DNA from: Maniola hyperantus
Taxonomy: Eukaryota > Arthropoda > Insecta > Lepidoptera > Nymphalidae
Direction of reading: 5' to 3'
Length of the DNA stretch: 64,000 bases
NCBI RefSeq assembly: GCF_902806685.2
Contig: NC_048545.1
Span: 9,287,852-9,351,851, forward strand
A program made the position numbers and the translations under genes. Position 1 is the stretch's first letter. Each line of letters begins with the position of its first letter. Under the pieces are notes generated by a model, which worked only from the letters and a program-made list of their open reading frames with translations, was not told the origin of the DNA and did no database searches. Positions 54,331 through 64,000 of this stretch are shown piece after piece.

Positions 54331-55622
54331 CTAAATTCAACGGTATGTTGGACTGATATCTGAATGATTTAACTGTAGGTTCATACCTTATACGAGTTGA
54401 ACCATAGTAATAACTTTACGGTACCAGTAACGTGGGTGTTGACTGCCCACTCCAGAAAAACCTTTTTTTCCAAAGAAGGTATCTAATATGCTATAATAAT
54501 TTCAGAACACGTTACCAGTTAAACAGAAAGAAGGTTAAGGCTGTAAGGCCTTGAAGGGTTTCATATCCAGATACTACGCGACATGTTTTCTAAGTTCAAG
54601 CTTTTACTTTACCACCTACACCACGAAATATAGGCCGAATTTCGTTACAATACTCCCCGCTCTGAATTTTAATACCTTCATAACCCAAAACAGTGTACCG
54701 CCAATATTAATATCCATGCGTAGGCCCAATGTTCACACAGTTTAGCAACCATATAGTTGGAGAATCTTTTAATCGGCAGAACTACGATTGCTAAAGTGAT
54801 AACTGAATTTTGTGTAACAAGCCCTCCAGCATTTTGGAATGACGTTATACAGAGGTTGACAGGAAATAACTAGAAAAGGGGATCGGAAGACAAGTGTGGT
54901 GGAACTCATTGGGAAGACCTCATGTTCAAATGTGGACGATCACAGGATGTAATTTTAATGGTGTGATTGCCAAGTAATGCAGCCATCTGATATTCACCCA
55001 ATTGTATGATTGCTAAACTGTTCTTCATCTCAGAGACTTAACGAGACTTTCTCATAATACGGATTTGACGAGGAGACCAAATATACCTCGGCTCGAACCG
55101 CAATGCAAATTGTAAATACACCGGCATGCTACTATCCGGGCCTTGAAATTGCTTGCTGTGCAAAGATAAATGCAAGCAACCGTGATGTGTGCATGTGTAC
55201 GGTGAGCAACGGGTGCATTCATAAACATTTACAGCAAAATAGCCTTTATATTCAATTAAGTAAAGCCTTTTCTTGACGCTTTGTACGTGTTGCTTAGCGT
55301 ACATAGTGTAGACCGTCTGCGGCTACCCTCATCTTAATAGATACGTCTACAAAATTGAGCACAATACATTGAATTCCCAACGCTATTTATATAGTAATAG
55401 GTTAACTTTTGCATATAACTTTCAGACAGTATAACTTTCCTTGCAGGCGTAACTGTACCTTTTATAAACAACCCTTAATCTAAGCTCTAAAAGTGAAAAG
55501 CGAGCGTTGTTTGAAGAGCAGCATTTTGTTTCTGACGGGTGGTAGATATTGTTGTCGATAGGATTTTGATTTCCCGATTTCAATTCTCTATTCCGTTCGA
55601 TTTTACTACGTGTAAAGGTAGG
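54331..55622. other. Noncoding sequence, no gene seen
   Basis: About 1.3 kb with small frames (up to 88 codons) and no recognisable domain. Confidence 0.4.
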
Positions 55623-55796
55623 TTCACACTTCTCTTCTTCTTGTAGTGCCGTCTTCTATCGGAGGTTGGCAACCATTAGGGTTTTTTGCACCTTGGATGC
55701 TGCTGCGCGAAATCGGATTCTCTTCCTGTACCATTGGCGTAGATTCTTGAGCCACGATATTCTTATTCGACCAGTGGTTTTCTGCCTATTCACACT
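55623..55796 (-). pseudogene. LINE reverse transcriptase C-terminal scrap with 8-bp target duplication
   Basis: TTCACACT at 55623-55630 and 55789-55796 flanks a 158-bp insert. The minus-strand frame reads TTGRIRISWLKNLRQWY, RFRAAASKVQKTLMVANLR, stop, and a (GAA)n tail. It is the same family as the remnant at 28482-28660. Only the last 45 or so residues of the polyprotein are left. Confidence 0.7.
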
Positions 55797-56585
55797 AACC
55801 TATTTTTTTGTGTTAGGTATATTATTTAATACCTACAGTCCAAGTGCTTACTGAAAGCTCGAAGTTAATTCAAGCCGTAGACACTAAGTCAACATTGCTC
55901 GTCGAGCATATTGTACTAGCTAAAGGCTTGATTAGACATAATGGTAGTTACTTGTATGGCAACGCGTAACAGAATGGTACCTTGTCATACCTACAAGGGA
56001 CTGTGTAAAGGCATTTACACTGCAGAGGGTGCTCAGAATCGCGTTGTTCTCGTTGCGTTCAGCTATGTGGCTTAATTCATACATTTCTTTATATCAGATA
56101 CGTCATATCGTAGAGGTACGTTTATAAGAGTGAAACCACACGATGCGTTACATTGGTGCAGCGCCTGAGCAGTGCCACTGCGTCATCCTACAATCTACAT
56201 AGAAATCGCTGTACCATGCCACGCGATGCGTTACGAGTGTTACGATGTCGGAGTCGTCGTGTGGCGCCACAACGTACCGGAAACGCATCGTCTAGCCTCA
56301 GTCAAGCTTTATTTCGTGCCGCTGCCGTCACGCTATTAGTCTGTCAATGCCTTTAAACTGATGAATGCCTAATAAATATTGCATTGCGATCTCAATAAAG
56401 TATTCATGTCTCCTGCTTGATATACAACAGCAAGAAATGAAGAAAATCTCAAAGCAACTGACATAATCATCCCACGTTGACAGTCTGGTGGGTTATTCTA
56501 ACAGTTTATTAGAATTACCTACTTTCTCTAACAGTATTTTAGAATAACTTCCAGTTTCTTTTGTGTGTTTAAAAAAAAGCAGTAA
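55797..56585. other. Noncoding sequence with a possible fold-back element
   Basis: TGTGTAAAGGCATTTACACTG near 56003 and CAATGCCTTTAAACTG near 56345 are imperfect inverted copies, and CGATGCGTTAC recurs at about 56142 and 56224 with an inverted ACGCATCG at 56282. CpG-rich inside. A MITE of about 360 bp is possible. Confidence 0.4.
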
Positions 56586-56872
56586 TAGGGTAGTGAATAG
56601 GACGTCCGCCTCCTAATCGGAGGTCGGGGGTTCGCACCACTAACTTTTCGAAGTTATGTGCGTTAAGGTGATTAAATATCACTTTCTTTAACGGTGAAGG
56701 AAAACATATCGTGAGGAAACCTGAAGCCTGAGAGTTCGCAATAATGTTCTCAAAGGTGTGTGAAGTCTGCCAATCCGCGCTTGGCCAGCGTGGTAGATTA
56801 TGATCAAACCCCGCTCACTCTAAGAGGAAGACCCGTGCTCTGTAGTGAGATTTATGATGATTCGTGATGATG
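56586..56872 (+). mobile_element. tRNA-derived SINE, sense
   Basis: AGTGAATAGGACGTCCGCCTC, B-box region GGGTTCGCACC (mutated), ATCACTTTCTTTAACGGTG, CCAATCCGCGCTTGGCCAGC, and a short decayed tail GATGATTCGTGATGATGAG. Confidence 0.8.
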
Positions 56873-56929
56873 AGTGTTTTAGTCTATGCTTAACTCTACA
56901 TTTAGAAATATTTAATTTTGCTCCTTTTT

Positions 56930-56971
56930 AACCGACTTCAAAAAAAGGAGGAGGTTCTCAATTCGTCGGAA

Positions 56972-57030
<59 letters not shown>

Positions 57031-57180
57031 ATGTTCCCCGATTACTCGAAAACGCCTGGACCGATTTTGAAAATTCTTTTTTTGTTTGAAAGGGTATACT
57101 TCAAAGTTGGTCCCATTTCAATTTGGTGAAGATCTGATGAACATCTTCGAAGATAGATACTGGAACTCCTCAACGGATAA
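56930..57180 (+). mobile_element. Lepidopteran repeat with a 53-base T run
   Basis: CCGACTTCAAAAAAAGGAGG, TCTCAATTCGTCGGAATC, T run at 56974-57026, then GTATGTTCCCCGATTACTCG, CTGGACCGATTTTGAAAATTC and GGTGAAGATCTGATGA. Abundant in Lepidoptera to my knowledge; class unknown. Confidence 0.55.
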
Positions 57181-57279
57181 GAGTAAATTGCTCGCGATCA
57201 GTGTAAAAGCTTAGTAAACAGTAGATTTTTAACCAGTCATAGCATAATTCCATGGGGCCACTAAAAATTGTGAAATAAA

Positions 57280-57622
57280 ATTTTTTTACATAAAAAATAA
57301 AAACCGACTTCGTTACACAAACACTAAAAATTGAAAAATAATTTAATTTATTACCGATTATATTATGTATACAAGAGTTAATATAGTTCCATAATAATAT
57401 TTTTTGGGGTCGGTGCCAATGAGGTGCCATTGTGGAGTCCCATAAAAATATGAAGTCTAGACGATTCGCGCAGCTAAAGCTAATTGGCACCGGCACCAAA
57501 AAGTATTATTATGGAACTATATTAACTCTTGTATACATAATATAATCGGTAATAAATTAAATTATTTTTCAATTTTTAGTGTTTGTGTAACGAAGTCGGT
57601 TTTTATTTTTTTTGTAAAAAAT
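57280..57622. mobile_element. Large fold-back element, about 140-bp arms
   Basis: 57280-57420 and 57483-57622 are inverted copies with few mismatches around a 62-base centre. Arms contain AAAACCGACTTCGTTACAC at the outside and GGTGCCAAT at the inside. No coding sequence; the 109-codon frame across it is a by-product. Confidence 0.85.
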
Positions 57623-57744
57623 TTTTGTATATAAAATATTGAAGCACTTTAATTGTGCTATACTATGTAGGATCCACTTCTAAAAAAGTATAATCTCAAG
57701 TAAGATAAATTTTGATAAAATACGTAAAAATTAAGATGACATTT

Positions 57745-57914
57745 TATTTTCATAGAAAAATTCTTATAAATCCCGTAGGGATTTTTTAGATTTTCCGGGA
57801 TAAAAAGGAGGTTAACTACATACATAAAATCACGTCGTACCGCTGCTCCGTTGTGGTGTGATTAAAGGACTAACCCACAAACAAACACACTTTCGCGTTT
57901 ATAATAGGTATGGG
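57745..57914 (-). mobile_element. Degraded Helitron-like element
   Basis: AAATCCCGTAGGGATTTTT, TTTTCCGGGATAAAAAGG, AAAATCACGTCGTACCGCTG and CACACTTTCGCGTTTATAATA, ending ATGGGTA: the GCGAAAGT subfamily in reverse. Confidence 0.55.
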
Positions 57915-58182
57915 TAGTGATATACATAATGATTTTTGTAGTGGATTTCAAATTTCACATACGTTTATAGAATATACCAGCAAGTTCACAGAGTGACAGG
58001 AGCGCACCCACCTACTTGCCGCGAACCGGCTGCAAATCAGGTGCGTGGGTTCTATCCCGGCTCAGACACTTGCAGAGAGGATACGTTTTCACAAATATAT
58101 TATTGGTAGGTATTCTAGAGAAATGACGAATTGTTTATGCGAATACCGATGACACATTAGGTATAGCAATATGTTATTCTCA
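57915..58182. other. Noncoding spacer
   Basis: No gene or known repeat is visible. Confidence 0.35.
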
Positions 58183-58367
58183 GATAACTAGATAGATAGA
58201 TAGATAGATAGATAGAAATACTTTATTGCACACAAAAAATATTACATAACTATTACAGAAACTTAAACTAACAAAATTATTGTATGCAAAGGCGGCCTTA
58301 TTGCTCACAGCAATCTCTTCCAGGCAACCTTTGGTGAAAGGAGAAACTAGATGTGTTGGATAACTAG
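58183..58367 (-). mobile_element. LINE 3' end with 9-bp target duplication
   Basis: GATAACTAG at 58183-58191 and 58359-58367 brackets a (GATA)n run and AATACTTTATTGCACAC, GCGGCCTTATTGCTCACAGC, CTTCCAGGCAACCTTTGG. On the minus strand the (TATC)n is the 3' tail. No coding part is left. A related scrap is at 41970-42080. Confidence 0.7.
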
Positions 58368-58454
58368 TAAGTAGTAGTAGTAGTAGTATAAATAGTAACT
58401 AGATACTTCGTACAAAATTTATGATGTGGCAGGAATAATACGTTAGAATCCTTA

Positions 58455-58670
58455 TCAATACTTACTATTATGTATCTGTCTGTTTGTCTGTCTGTTAGTT
58501 TTTCATTGCTCATCCGTTTAGCTTTCTCTCTTGCTTCTAAGAGTTCCCACAGTATTTTTAGGAAACTTAAATTCACGCGGATGAAATCGGACGCATCATC
58601 TAGTTGGTATAGAGAGAGATAGCTTGCGTCTCCGAGACAAAATAAATGTAGGCTACTTTTTCTGCGAAAA
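58455..58670 (+). mobile_element. Degraded Helitron-like element with duplicated part
   Basis: (TCTG)n, TTTTCATTGCTCATCCG, ACGCGGATGAAATCGG, CATCATCTAG then T, followed by a further GATAGCTTGCGTCTCCGAG block of the same family. Confidence 0.5.
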
Positions 58671-58751
58671 TTAAAAAGATGACTGAAATTAGAGGCGGGC
58701 GCCTCGCCTCGCAACGCATTTTCTCATCTAGACAAAAAATTGTACAGTGTG

Positions 58752-58881
58752 TTAGGGCGTTTGTGCACTCATCCGTGATTGCATGGATACATCCAAAATA
58801 TACGAATGAATGTACGTATTTGTATGACGGCCACTTCGAAGAATCACGGATACGAACCGAATGAGTGCACAAACCCCCTTA
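58752..58881. mobile_element. Small TIR element with TTA target duplication
   Basis: GGGCGTTTGTGCACTCAT at 58755 is inverted at the right end (ATGAGTGCACAAACCCCC, ending 58878), and ATCCGTGATT / AATCACGGAT continue the pairing. TTA flanks both sides. The same type of ends and a 3-base T/A target as 28935-29510, so PIF/Harbinger-like (inference). Confidence 0.65.
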
Positions 58882-59215
58882 GTCAGTCACATTCTGACTC
58901 AAACTAAACTATCTCCCAATCAAAAACCTATATTTAGTGGAGTCCCTTATACTGCTTAATTTGCTTCATTAAACGTAGGTATCCTTTTAAGGCAGCCCCC
59001 ATTGTCTAAAGTTAAATACTTGGCGGCGAAATGGGTAAACTAAACTAAGTCTAAACAACTAAACTTAGTTATCAAAGCAAACATCAGCTCCTTCGTCAAC
59101 AATAGACTTTTCAGCGACTTACGTTAACGACATCGCTTTGGATACTTACCGCTGAGAAATCATATTATTTTCCTTAGAATAAGTTTACAATACAAAGCGC
59201 AATATATAGCGTGCA
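58882..59215. other. Noncoding spacer
   Basis: No gene or known repeat is visible. Confidence 0.35.
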
Positions 59216-59442
59216 AAAGGCGGGTTAATGGCTGGCCTACGACGCGGCATTGACTCCGAGTGGCCTACTTACGCAACGTTCGTTGACCTCTAGCGATGAT
59301 TTATTTGCAATATATCGCTTACAAAATTATAGGATTTTTATAAAATATATTTTTCGTTTTTTGTTGTATCATAATATCAGTAATCATCAGTACTATCACC
59401 TGTCTTCATTTTTGCCATCGTTTTGGTTACATCCTGTAAATG
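59216..59442. mobile_element. Inverted partial copy of the 5845 TIR family
   Basis: GCGGCATTGACTCCGAGTGG, CAACGTTCGTTGACCTCTAG, CACCTGTCTTCATTTTTGCC and TTTTGGTTACATCCTGTA reproduce the left two thirds of 5845-6208 on the opposite strand. Confidence 0.65.
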
Positions 59443-59922
59443 GCAGATGATGATGATGGTATCATACTTTATACCACAACTAAATCTAATACCTATGCTA
59501 GTAATGTTACCACGAATGGAGGTTGTCAACTTGTTACTGTCAGGTGGTTGGCTTCATAATTGAATTTGAGTTAAACAGGTTTTCAAAATATATCGTATAA
59601 GAATCGTTCCTGTATCGTTACGATTATGTTAAACCCTGGTCAGCTGTTATTGTTTGTTCTACTGTTTCTCATCTCACGTTGCATTAATGCATTAATATCC
59701 TGCTTTAAATAACCTATTGTTTCCATTTCCCTTGCTTGGACACTTGTTGAATTACAATTACGCCTTGTACTACAATTCACATGCAAGTTTGGTATGTTTT
59801 GTATGTTTTATAGTAAAATTATAACGGTTATATAAATATACAGATTTCATCTTGAAATTAAAAACTATACTTTAACTACATCTTTACTATCATTTGGTAT
59901 GTATGTAACTATAGTACGCGAC
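59443..59922. other. Noncoding spacer
   Basis: No gene or known repeat is visible. Confidence 0.35.
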
Positions 59923-60065
59923 AGGTCGAGACGGCAAACTGGGAGAGAACGCCCTGCACTCCTGCATAGCCCCTGCGCTATCCCGGTGCAGGCGAGCGCG
60001 AGTGACGTGCAGGTGTGCGGAGCGTCCCCCGCCTCATTCTCCGTTTGCCATTTCAACCTGCCCAA
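59923..60065. mobile_element. GC-rich fold-back element (GACAGGTCGAGA family)
   Basis: CGCGACAGGTCGAGACGGCA at about 59926-59945 is inverted, with several mismatches, as TTTGCCATTTCAACCTGCCC at about 60044-60063. The interior is very CpG-rich. Sense and antisense frames of 60-70 codons are fortuitous. Confidence 0.55.
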
Positions 60066-60074
60066 CCGATTTCT

Positions 60075-60380
60075 ACCTATATTTATACACAGAAATCCCC
60101 AAGATTTCTGAACCGATTTGCAATATTTTTAATAGATAAAGCCTTGCGACATTTTCCCATGAAAATTTTGCATTCCAACTCTTCAATTCTAATGCTGCAG
60201 GAGACCTGACCACCAAAACTGATGGGATTTAGAGACTGTTAGTTATAGTGCAGGTACGTACTACTACGTACGTACTAACAAGTAAGGCCCAACTCCTCAA
60301 CCCTGATACTGTAAGGAATTGCATTCCTATATCGTGGTGATTTAGAAACTGGCCAACTGGCAAATCCAGAAATCGAAATC
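60075..60380. mobile_element. Old interspersed repeat, copy 2
   Basis: AATTCTAATGCTGCAGGAGA, GATGGGATTTAGAGACTG and CAACTCCTCAACCCTGA share order with 53995-54330. Confidence 0.5.
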
Positions 60381-60474
60381 GGTCTGTAACTTGCCAGTGA
60401 GACAGAAGTGGATAAGGCGGGTAGAGAGGCGCCACGCGTGCAAGCAACGGATCGACGTGATTTTTTAAACGCCT

Positions 60475-60573
60475 GGAGAGTGACATAGGCTACTTTTTAT
60501 CCCGAAAAATCAAAAGATGCCCATGGGGCTTTTAAAAACCTAAATCTACGCGGACGAAGTCGCAGGCATTAGC
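60475..60573 (+). mobile_element. Helitron-like 3' fragment
   Basis: GTGACATAGGCTACTTTTTATCC, AAAACCTAAATCTACGCGG, ACGAAGTCGCAGGCATTAG; CTAG is replaced by TTAG. Confidence 0.55.
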
Positions 60574-60910
60574 AGTGTAGGTAACTACATTTTTAGCTAA
60601 CAATTTTCAATAATTCGTTTAAAAACTTGGCGTTCTTTTAAAAACTAAAGCATTTCAAATCGTGTCAACTGCATTGACAGTAACATGAGAAAGTAGAGCG
60701 CCCCTCAGTTAAGAAAGGCTGGCAGACAGCAGCCCCATCAAATTTTATCACGGCTATTGACAGTGTTTGGGCGAGCTACGTCAGTTTCTGTTGACAAGCG
60801 CCAATAAGCAGGCTCTTGACGGAAAACATTTTTGAGATTCAGGAAAGACGACTATTTTTCAGCGATAAAATACCAAAATATACGTACTAATTAGAGCAAA
60901 ACATAGATTA
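60574..60910. other. Noncoding spacer
   Basis: No gene or known repeat is visible. Confidence 0.35.
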
Positions 60911-61075
60911 CTAGATGGTGCCCACGACTTTGTCTGCGTGGATTAATGTTTTTAAAAATCGCCCGGGAACTCTTTGTTATCCGGAATTAAAAAAAGTAGC
61001 CAATGTCTATCCCCAAGATGCAAGCTATCTCTGTAGCAAGTATGACGCCCGCAACTTCGTCCACGTGGGTATAAA
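60911..61075 (-). mobile_element. Two abutting Helitron-like 3' fragments
   Basis: CTAGATGGTGCCCACGACTTTG to GCAAGCTATCTCTGTA, then a second start GATGCCCGCAACTTCG-like (GACGCCCGCAACTTCGTCC) at 61045. A partial duplication like those at 25490 and 31020, here in reverse. Confidence 0.55.
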
Positions 61076-61294
61076 ATTATTAATCATGGAATCGAAGATT
61101 AAAATTTGTAAATTCATAGTTTATGGTAAAATGGTTTATAAAATATCAGTTAATCAATCTGTCTACGAAGCCCTAAAACTTCGAAAAAATAATATTATTT
61201 AACTACAAAAAATTGTAGATAAAACCAAACCCAACCAAAACAAAAATCTATACAAAGAATACAAAAAACGCGTGCCACTCACATCATTGAATTC

Positions 61295-61338
61295 AAGAAA
61301 TTGTTATTAAATCACATTTTATTTAATAACAATTTCTT
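61295..61338. repeat. Perfect hairpin, 18-bp arms
   Basis: AAGAAATTGTTATTAAAT at 61295-61312 is inverted at 61321-61338 around an 8-base loop. Confidence 0.85.
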
Positions 61339-61513
61339 CCTAATAATGATCCCTATTGTAACAAATCTCAAACACAGGTACACAACACATCGAGTATATT
61401 AATACCATTCAGCTTCTCTGTTTGCTTAGGACCTTAAACTTAGTTTCGTGCAACTGCGTAAATTACACGTATGTTAATAATTTATCCACCTGTTTAGTAT
61501 AAGCGTATTGGTC

Positions 61514-62101
61514 CAAGATCCCACGGCTGCCAGACGTTCCTTATTTTCTGAAAAACTACATATGTGGGATAGAGTAATGCTAGTGTGTACTTCTAATGTA
61601 CCTACGCATATTTGCTAGCTTGTACCTCGAAAGATATCAGTTGCTAAAGGCACGTAAAAACATTACTCATTCTTCTTAATGTCTGAGTGCTGATTTTTAT
61701 GTATGTTTCCTGAGTATCATTATATAAAAATTACGACTCAGACTTTAAGTAAGATAATTTGTATTTATTTTTTGATTTATTGTAGTAGTTTTACAGTGTT
61801 AATTAATTTTTGGGAGCTTTAAAGCGTCTGGGGGAAATTACCGCCACAAAAAGTGGCTGGTAGTACTAAATATTATTTATTAGATAATAATATTCTATAA
61901 AACATACACGAAAATCAGCAGGAAGACTGTAAGAAAATTGAGCAAATTTTTTAAATAGGTACTTTCAGTAGCTGGTACCTATAAACTGGTCCACGGCATA
62001 AGTTAGCAGATATGAGTTAGTTAATAATAGGTACACACTACTCTATCCCACACATTTTGTTTCTCAGAAAATAAGGAATGTCTGGCGGCAGTGGGATCTT
62101 G
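61514..62101. mobile_element. TIR element, about 70-bp terminal inverted repeats
   Basis: CAAGATCCCACGGCTGCCAG at 61514 is inverted at the right end (GGCAGTGGGATCTTG, ending 62101). The pairing runs through TTCCTTATTTTCTGA and TGTGGGATAGAGTA to about 61589/62032. 588 bp with no gene inside. I see no clear target duplication. Probably a non-autonomous DNA transposon. Confidence 0.7.
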
Positions 62102-62447
62102 CTCTATATATAAGTGTCGCAATAACAGCGCACCTCTTATGTAGTTTCTCTTGCTACAATTCCGTTTGTTGGAACTTCTATTACATTCTCAACTCTATAG
62201 TTAAAGTCATAAGGGCACGGTTACGTTGTAGTGTTTCCATTTTCCTAATACTGTCTCTTTATCGCAACTGGCAGAGTGGAGTCTCCTTGAAATTTCACGC
62301 CGCCGCCGCCGGAGCGTTCTGATCCCATAAGCAAGTTCTTTGTGTAGATAAGGAATAATTTCGAAAAGAAAATGCTTCCGTGTTTCTGTTACCGAATATG
62401 AGGCATAAGGGAATTACGTCTGCAGCAATGAAAATTTCCAGACTGAG
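62102..62447. other. Noncoding spacer with a (GCC)n run
   Basis: GCCGCCGCCGCCGG near 62300; no gene recognised. Confidence 0.35.
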
Positions 62448-62491
62448 TTCTTTTATCTTTGTACAGTTACAAGTGTACAAAGATAAAAGAA
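62448..62491. repeat. Perfect hairpin, 17-bp arms
   Basis: TTCTTTTATCTTTGTAC at 62448-62464 is inverted at 62475-62491 around a 10-base loop. Confidence 0.85.
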
Positions 62492-63589
62492 TAAGAAAGA
62501 TAAAATAAAAAATGAAAATGTAAGAAGTGAAGTTAATCCACAGTGGTCTGCAGTCAGTATAAATTAGAACTACTGATCACAACAATTTCTCCAGTAGAGA
62601 TAAGTTGTAGTTTGTGCACGTGTTTTTCTCTGTACCTATATATTCTAGTTTTAATTTAATGATACATTAATAAGTAAATTAATAAATAATATAGTAAGGT
62701 ACCTACTACTTTTAAAATGAAAATGAAGGCAATATATTTAAACTTTAAATAATACTTCCTACTTAGCTCTAGCCCCTAAAGTCTTATACAAGAATAGGTA
62801 CTTTTTATTACCTGAATGTTTCGATTCATATTAATTCATATTAATTCATATCAAGCGAGTAGCATCGCGAAGAAAATTCCTCACATGAAAACCTAAACTT
62901 TTTAAACCTGCCGAAGCTTCTTGCAGCATCGGCGTAAATTCACGATCGGTTGAACCGTGACGAACCTTTGATTGCTTCGGGCTAAGGACGTCTCCACACT
63001 ACACAGGCTAAACTGACATGGGAGGTTCCTTAGTCGTTGTGAAACTTGCTATACTTAATTAATACTTAAAGCGTGTAAATATTTCTAAAAAGGAAACGAT
63101 CCTTTCAAAATGCCTTCAAACTTCGTCTAACGCCTTACGACTTATCCAAGGTTAATTTTGGTACCACAACTAATCTTGAATTACAATGTGCAGTGGTAAT
63201 ACCTTGTCCGGTACAAAGAAAACACGCTTAATAAAGTAAGTTTACGCTTCCATATTATAATCCCACGTGACTAACTAACTACGGGTAGTATGTTCCGCCT
63301 GAAACTCATTAATTTGCCCCGCGCCGCCTCTTACGGGGATTTGTGGAATTACTACTGTTTATTTCACTGTCGGCTTAAATAATGATTGCTCCACATTTGT
63401 ACGCCGCCTGTGTAGCCCGATTTGTACTATGAATACGCTTAACTAAGTTCCACTAATGACTAACGTAAGCCGAATGTCGTAAGTCTCACGCTAACGAGAA
63501 AGGATTAACCCGGGCTTGATTAAGTTGGTCTTAATATTAGCAAACTTTGTGCTCAATTGTATGGTAATACCTTTGTAATTCAAACGTCG
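62492..63589. other. AT-rich noncoding sequence, nothing recognised
   Basis: Includes a triple TTAATTCATA repeat near 62829-62850. No gene. Confidence 0.4.
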
Positions 63590-63645
63590 AAACTAATATT
63601 ATAAATGCGAAAGTATGTCTGTGTGCTACCTTTTGGCGGCCCATC
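63590..63645 (+). mobile_element. Helitron-like 5' fragment
   Basis: ACTAATATTATAAATGCGAAAG and TATGTCTGTGTGCTACC; the rest is lost. Confidence 0.5.
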
Positions 63646-64000
63646 CATATTCAAAATTCAAATAATTTATTTAAAATAGGTAAAATATTACTCTTTTTGA
63701 TGGTCAGTTATTGAATTTGTTATATATATATATAGTGGTGATAATCATTACGCGAACTTAAATTTTTTATAACCACTTTTGACAAAATTTTTAATAATTT
63801 TTATAACCAATTTGGACAAAGACTGTGTAGTCAAAAAAGCCACTTTTAAAATACCTTAAGTTATGCTCAAATTAAAATTTCACGTTAATAGATTCATTAA
63901 TCAATTGATTTCTCAAAACTTCATTGACCTCATGAAATTGTTTAAAATACTTTAAAATAATTAATTGAATACGATTTTTACGTCGATGTCAATTCATGGT
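63646..64000. other. AT-rich noncoding sequence
   Basis: A (TA)n run near 63721-63733; TTTTTATAACCACTTTTGACA and TTTTTATAACCAATTTGGACA are an imperfect direct repeat near 63765 and 63799. No gene. Confidence 0.4.

Noticed and set aside
57170..57499. 109-codon antisense frame
   Set aside because: Lies across one arm and the centre of the fold-back element; no recognisable domain.
58364..58714. 116-codon antisense frame with a LTDRQTDR stretch
   Set aside because: The TDRQTDR repeat comes from the (CTGT)n run of a Helitron-like element.

Overview
This window looks like gene-poor nuclear DNA from a moth or butterfly (Lepidoptera). I recognise no host protein-coding gene: the longest open frame is 136 codons, and every frame with a recognisable product is a transposon remnant. 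The lepidopteran assignment rests on repeat families I know from that order: RTE-type LINE 3' ends with (TGATGA)n tails, tRNA-derived SINEs with the same tail, and short Helitron-like elements that start TC(C/T)ATACTAATATTATAAA or TCTAAATATATAAAAGG and end in a hairpin, then CTAG, then T. I cannot name the species, and no database search was possible.

Layout. 1-4880 is a domain without the common interspersed repeats, built of nested tandem duplications (periods about 150, 100, 353, 165, 103 and 53 bp) with many short hairpins; its nature is unknown. 5-19 kb holds AT-rich unique DNA with TIR elements, two SINE types, Helitron-like copies and several RTE LINE 3' ends, one with a perfect 13-bp target duplication and one showing a 5' inversion. 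19-29 kb adds an isolated tRNA-Lys-type primer binding site, more Helitrons, SINEs and fold-back elements. 29-41 kb carries nested TIR elements, SINEs with tRNA-like heads (one Phe-like, on both strands) and more RTE and Helitron copies. 41-46.5 kb is the most structured part: two tandem Helitron arrays (2 x about 410 bp, 4 x about 177 bp), an RTE fragment, and a 1.14-kb copia-type LTR element whose internal region is inverted, with a 169-bp perfect palindrome at one end and flanking 5-bp target duplications. 46.5-64 kb holds several 5'-truncated LINE insertions with clear target duplications, further SINEs and Helitrons, a large fold-back element and TIR elements, separated by AT-rich unique sequence.

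The elements act as parasites rather than as a pathway. RTE LINEs and the tRNA-derived SINEs share a microsatellite tail, which suggests (inference) that the LINE machinery mobilises the SINEs. The Helitron-like elements are all non-autonomous; no helicase/Rep gene is present here. Endpoints given for degraded repeats are approximate.
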